Assembly (NCBI GenBank): GCA_021813225.1 | Contig: JAKALH010000013.1 | Coordinates: 1-17,652, forward strand | DNA from: Chloroflexota bacterium | GTDB lineage: Bacteria; Chloroflexota; Anaerolineae; J036; Brachytrichaceae | Length of the DNA: 17,652 nucleotides | Reading direction: 5' to 3' | Shown here: positions 14,714-17,652 of the stretch, piece after piece | Numbering within the stretch: the stretch's first letter is position 1 | Layout: each line of letters opens with the position of its first letter | Program-made: the position numbers and the translations under genes | Notes under the pieces: model-generated | The model's input: only the letters and a program-made list of their open reading frames with translations | What the model was told of the DNA's origin: nothing | The model's database searches: none

Positions 14714-16315
14714 TTATTCTCTGAGTTGGCCGCCCAGTTTTCGGGCTGCTTTCAATAACGGGTCGTCGTTGGGGTCCGGCTCCTGCTCCGGTTGGCCGGT
14801 GAAGACCTGCACCACGAATTTGCCGTTCAACAACTGGTTGAGAGTCGCGGTCACGACATCCCGGTTCTTCGGGTCGTTCAGCCTTTCGCGGAACAGGTCG
14901 TGGTCCGCCTTGATGCGCACGATGTCGCTCTCGATGGAGTAGGGGTGGCAGGAGCGCAGCAGGGCCGCCGCCGGCTTATTGACGGTGTTGACCTCCGCAA
15001 TCAATTGCTTCCAGCGGCTGCGCAGCGCCTCGATAGTCGCGCCGCTGCCGGCGGCGCTATCGACGGGCGGTGTTTCGCGCTGGATTGGTCCGGCGGTCTC
15101 CGTTCGCGGGCTGCGGGCATCCGGCCTGTGGCTCTTGTCCTCCGCCGGTTGCGTCCTGGCTTCCGATCCAGACGCCGTTCTGAGTGCAGCGGCCTCGTCG
15201 GCCTTTTGCGGCGCGCTTGTGCCGGGTGCGTCGGCAATGACACACTCCAGATAAGCCATTTCGAGGAGCAGTTGCCCATCCAGGCTGCCGCGCATATCGT
15301 TGACGGCGGTGCTGAAGGCGCGTATGCTGTTCAGCAGTTGCGCCGAACTGATCTTATCCGTGTAGTTGACCAGATCGAGCTTTTCGGACTCGCTCAGCTC
15401 CCCGGACTGTGCCTGCGTGTCTTTCTGGCTGACCTTGACCTGCAGTATGGCGCGCAGGTAGTCAACCATCTGCCGCGCAATCTGGCGGGCGTCCGCGCCC
15501 TGGTCAATGGCGCTCTGGATGGCATCCATACCCGCCGCGGCGTCGCGCGCGACCAGCCCGTCCATCAGCGCGCGCACTGTGGCCGAATCCGACGCCCCCA
15601 GCGCCTCGCGCACATCGTCCGCGGTGATGCGCAGCGAGTTGGATGACGCGAGCTGGTCCAGCAGGCTGATGGCATCGCGCAATGAGCCGGTGGCGTAGCG
15701 CGCGATCAGCATCAACGCATGCTCGTCCGCCTCGATGCCTTCGCCGCTGCACAGCGTATGCAGGCGCTGCACGATCAGTTTGACCGGCACGCGCCTGAAA
15801 TTGAAGCGCTGGCAGCGCGACAGCACGGTGGCCGGTATCTTCTGCGGATCGGTGGTGGCCAGGATGAATACCACATGCGGCGGCGGCTCTTCCAGCGTTT
15901 TCAGCAGCGCATTGAAGGCCGATTGCGACAGCATGTGCACTTCGTCGATGATGTAGACCTTGTAGCGCCATTCGCTGGGCTGAAAGACGGCCTTGTCGAT
16001 GACGTCGCGCATGGCGTCGACGCCGGTGTGCGAAGCGGCGTCGATTTCGATCAGGTCCAGCGCACGGCCTTCGCTGATGCCTTCGGCGATGCGCGCATTG
16101 AATGCGGCGTCCGACTCATGCCCGGCCAGGTTGATTTCCTTCGCGAGGATGCGCGCGGTAGTCGTCTTGCCGCACCCGCGCGAGCCGACAAACAGGTAGG
16201 CATGGCCGACGCGGTTCGTCGCGATCTGGTTCTTGAGCGTTGTCGTGATGTGGTCCTGGCCGACCACATCGTCGAAACTCTGCGGTCGCCATTTCCGATA
16301 CAGTGCCTGTGCCAC
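14714..16315 (-). CDS. dnaX: DNA polymerase III subunit gamma/tau, lacking the zinc-finger cysteines
   Basis: AAA+ clamp-loader subunit that assembles the sliding clamp and, in long forms, binds the polymerase. The 533 residues show LYRKWRPQSFDDVVGQDH (5-22), Walker A GSRGCGKT (44-51), DEVH (124-127), EEPPPHVVFILATTDPQKI with sensor 1, and the arginine-finger SRC (166-168). Between Walker A and EIDAASHTGVD the family normally has a zinc module of four cysteines; here that stretch (about 61-80, INLAGHESDAAFNARIAEGI) has none. A low-complexity linker (about 370-430) precedes a C-terminal tau-like domain. The start is GTG at 16315, since an in-frame stop is four codons upstream and MAQALYRKWRP matches the family start; no ribosome site is visible. 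I saw no obvious slippery A-run for a gamma frameshift, though I did not search exhaustively. Confidence 0.95.
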   Translation of the reverse strand: MAQALYRKWRPQSFDDVVGQDHITTTLKNQIATNRVGHAYLFVGSRGCGKTTTARILAKEINLAGHESDAAFNARIAEGISEGRALDLIEIDAASHTGVDAMRDVIDKAVFQPSEWRYKVYIIDEVHMLSQSAFNALLKTLEEPPPHVVFILATTDPQKIPATVLSRCQRFNFRRVPVKLIVQRLHTLCSGEGIEADEHALMLIARYATGSLRDAISLLDQLASSNSLRITADDVREALGASDSATVRALMDGLVARDAAAGMDAIQSAIDQGADARQIARQMVDYLRAILQVKVSQKDTQAQSGELSESEKLDLVNYTDKISSAQLLNSIRAFSTAVNDMRGSLDGQLLLEMAYLECVIADAPGTSAPQKADEAAALRTASGSEARTQPAEDKSHRPDARSPRTETAGPIQRETPPVDSAAGSGATIEALRSRWKQLIAEVNTVNKPAAALLRSCHPYSIESDIVRIKADHDLFRERLNDPKNRDVVTATLNQLLNGKFVVQVFTGQPEQEPDPNDDPLLKAARKLGGQLRE

Positions 16316-16340
16316 GTCGCTAGTTTAGCATGACGCCCTG

Positions 16341-17033
16341 TTACCGGATCAGTTGCCCGTACAGGTGGCCAAACACGATCTGGATGTAAGGGACGAGAAA
16401 CACCATGACGGGAATCATCAGGAACACCAGGCACAGCCCGACAAATGGTATCAGCCCGATCACGCCGAAGACGATCGAAAATGCAAATCCGATCATCAGC
16501 GGCACCAGAACCACGAGCACATAGTCGCCGCTGTTGCGCCCGATGATGCCCTTGATTTCTTTGAAATTGAAGCCGGAACTGATCTGTCCCGTGCGGGCGA
16601 CCTGGATATACAGAGCCGGCTCGATGAAAGCGTAGAACAGCCCGTACAGGAGCGTCAGGCAGGTGAACGTCAGCGTCAGGATGCCGAAGACGATTCCGGC
16701 CGCATCCTGCGCCGACCTCGACAGGCGGTCGGACACAATCCCGAATCCGACGCCGGCGAATGAGATTCCGAAGATGACCACAAACAACGGAATAGCGTAA
16801 ACCAGCATGACGACGAACAGCTTCAAGCCGTCGACGAAGTGCCGGCCCAGGTCGTCCCACTGAGGCAGGGGCACGTCGCGGTTGTGCGAAGAATTGCGCA
16901 GAACTTCCAGCGAATAGCCGGTGACAGCGAAGTTCAGGATCGGGATCAGGCTGACGCCCGCGCCGATCAGGATTTTGACCAGCCAGTCTCTGTCTTCGAA
17001 AGGGTGCTGGACGGCGCGCCCGAAGTCGATCAT
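16341..17033 (-). CDS. DUF4013 family integral membrane protein
   Basis: A 230-residue membrane protein of a family without assigned function. The start, with FEDRDWLVKILIGAGVSLIPILNFAVTGYSLEVLR followed by PLPQWDDLGRHFVDGLKLFVVMLVYAIP, is the typical DUF4013 pattern. I count about five or six hydrophobic spans: near 22-40, 72-98, 112-138, 175-197 and 198-220. The ATG is supported by AGGAGAG a few bases upstream. The gene ends 25 bases before dnaX on the same strand, so dnaX, which has no promoter of its own in that gap, may be co-transcribed with it. Confidence 0.8.
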   Translation of the reverse strand: MIDFGRAVQHPFEDRDWLVKILIGAGVSLIPILNFAVTGYSLEVLRNSSHNRDVPLPQWDDLGRHFVDGLKLFVVMLVYAIPLFVVIFGISFAGVGFGIVSDRLSRSAQDAAGIVFGILTLTFTCLTLLYGLFYAFIEPALYIQVARTGQISSGFNFKEIKGIIGRNSGDYVLVVLVPLMIGFAFSIVFGVIGLIPFVGLCLVFLMIPVMVFLVPYIQIVFGHLYGQLIR

Positions 17034-17069
17034 GGTGTCTCTCCTGTCTGATTTACCTGCACACCATAG

Positions 17070-17098
17070 AGTGTAGCCGAACTCCGGTGTCGCGCCAA
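17070..17098 (-). promoter_or_regulatory. Candidate promoter for the DUF4013-dnaX-ebfC-recR cluster
   Basis: On the minus strand TTGGCG (complement of 17093-17098), a 17-base spacer and TACACT (complement of 17070-17075) each match consensus at 4 of 6 positions. Transcription would start near 17063, about 30 bases before the DUF4013 ATG. The spacing is ideal, but the boxes are weak. Confidence 0.35.
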
Positions 17099-17164
17099 TC
17101 GCGCCGGGCGGCCCTGCCTCTCACTCCGGTCCCGATAGTCCGCCGCACGGCACAGCGCCGCCGT

Positions 17165-17652
17165 CTAATATATCGGCGATGAGGGGTCGACTTCGCGCGC
17201 CCACGCCAGCATGCCTCCGCGGATGTTTTTGACTTTCTTGAACCCCATCGACTTCAGGAACGCCACGGCCTGCGCGCTGCGCACGCCGCTGCGGCAATAC
17301 ACCAGCAACTCGTCGGTCTGGCTGAGTTCGTTCAGGTGGTCGGGCAACTGTATGCGCGGGATCAGGGTAGCGCCGGGCAGGTGCACGATTTCCCATTCGT
17401 GCGGCTCGCGCACGTCCAGCAGCGTGGCGCCGGTCAGGCCGGCCTGCATGCGCGCGTGCAGGTCGGCGACCGTAATCTCATCGCTGGCGATGGCAGTGGT
17501 ATCGGTCGCCTCGCTGCCGCGCACGATCGTGCCGCAGAACGCCTCGTAGTCGATCAGGTGATCGATGGTGGGGTGTTCGCCGCAGATGGGGCAGGTCGGG
17601 TCTTTGCGCAGTTTCAGCTCGCGGAAGCGCATGTCCAGCGCGTCGTACAGCA
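17165..17652 (-). CDS. moeZ: MoeB/MoeZ-like adenylyltransferase-sulfurtransferase, C-terminal part (runs off the window)
   Basis: The frame is open to the window edge, so the N-terminal ThiF-like adenylating domain lies outside. What remains reads LYDALDMRFRELKLRKDPTCPICGEHPT, the end of the MoeB/ThiF domain with one zinc cysteine pair, then LIDYEAFCG. A rhodanese domain follows: LDVREPHEWEIVHLPGA, the active-site loop CRSGVRS with the sulfur-carrying Cys, and GFKKVKNIRGGMLAW. Such proteins activate the C-terminal glycine of a ubiquitin-like sulfur carrier (MoaD, ThiS or CysO type) and deliver sulfur for molybdopterin, thiamine or cysteine synthesis. Which pathway is served cannot be decided here. 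The Met at 17632 is internal, not the start. The gene ends 131 bases before the DUF4013 gene, which probably has its own promoter. Confidence 0.93.
   Translation of the reverse strand, partial: LYDALDMRFRELKLRKDPTCPICGEHPTIDHLIDYEAFCGTIVRGSEATDTTAIASDEITVADLHARMQAGLTGATLLDVREPHEWEIVHLPGATLIPRIQLPDHLNELSQTDELLVYCRSGVRSAQAVAFLKSMGFKKVKNIRGGMLAWAREVDPSSPIY

Noticed and set aside
17078..17129. ACTCCGGT occurring twice about 40 bases apart, and CGCGCC occurring twice around AAT, in the gap before the DUF4013 gene.
   Set aside because: The repeats are short, direct and not part of a regular array; they are compatible with chance.

Overview
The window looks like chromosomal DNA from a free-living, GC-rich bacterium, most probably a member of the Chloroflexota (Anaerolineae-like). 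The pointers are a single-chain alpha-beta glycyl-tRNA synthetase, a MoeB/MoeZ-type protein with a C-terminal rhodanese, a DUF4013 membrane protein, an AIM24 protein, RHS fragments and a dnaX-ebfC-recR cluster. This assignment rests on family resemblance and gene content only; no rRNA or tRNA gene was seen.

Layout. Positions 1-1093 hold the N-terminal third of pyruvate, phosphate dikinase (minus strand). It is preceded by a 263-base gap with two strong hairpins, then the fused glycyl-tRNA synthetase (1357-4350, minus). Positions 4384-6511 are an RHS island on the plus strand. Its first piece is an RHS core lacking the YD repeats but carrying a complete C-terminal tip that resembles a lysozyme/lytic transglycosylase domain. 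Two bases after it comes a small gene for a membrane- or lipid-anchored protein, a candidate immunity factor. Then follows a YD-repeat fragment that stops just before the place where the core should start. The pieces are therefore in the reverse of their normal order.

Positions 6660-8796 are a minus-strand pair, an M20 amidohydrolase followed by folD, with a good sigma-70-like promoter at 8822-8850. Divergent from it, 8903-12754 (plus) encodes a YghO-like GNAT acetyltransferase, a WcaJ-type polyprenyl-phosphate sugar-phosphotransferase and a membrane fatty acid desaturase, all plausible envelope or lipid functions. A perfect hairpin at 12794-12819 separates the desaturase from convergent genes. 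Positions 12829-17652 (minus) are, in transcription order, the end of a MoeZ-like sulfurtransferase, a DUF4013 membrane protein, dnaX, ebfC, recR and an AIM24 protein. The dnaX-ebfC-recR order is a widely conserved replication/repair cluster; this DnaX lacks the usual zinc-binding cysteines.

Most of the window is ordinary housekeeping sequence. The part that deserves attention is the 4.38-6.60 kb RHS island, with a candidate cell-wall-targeting tip, an adjacent anchored small protein and a permuted, possibly recombination-derived layout.
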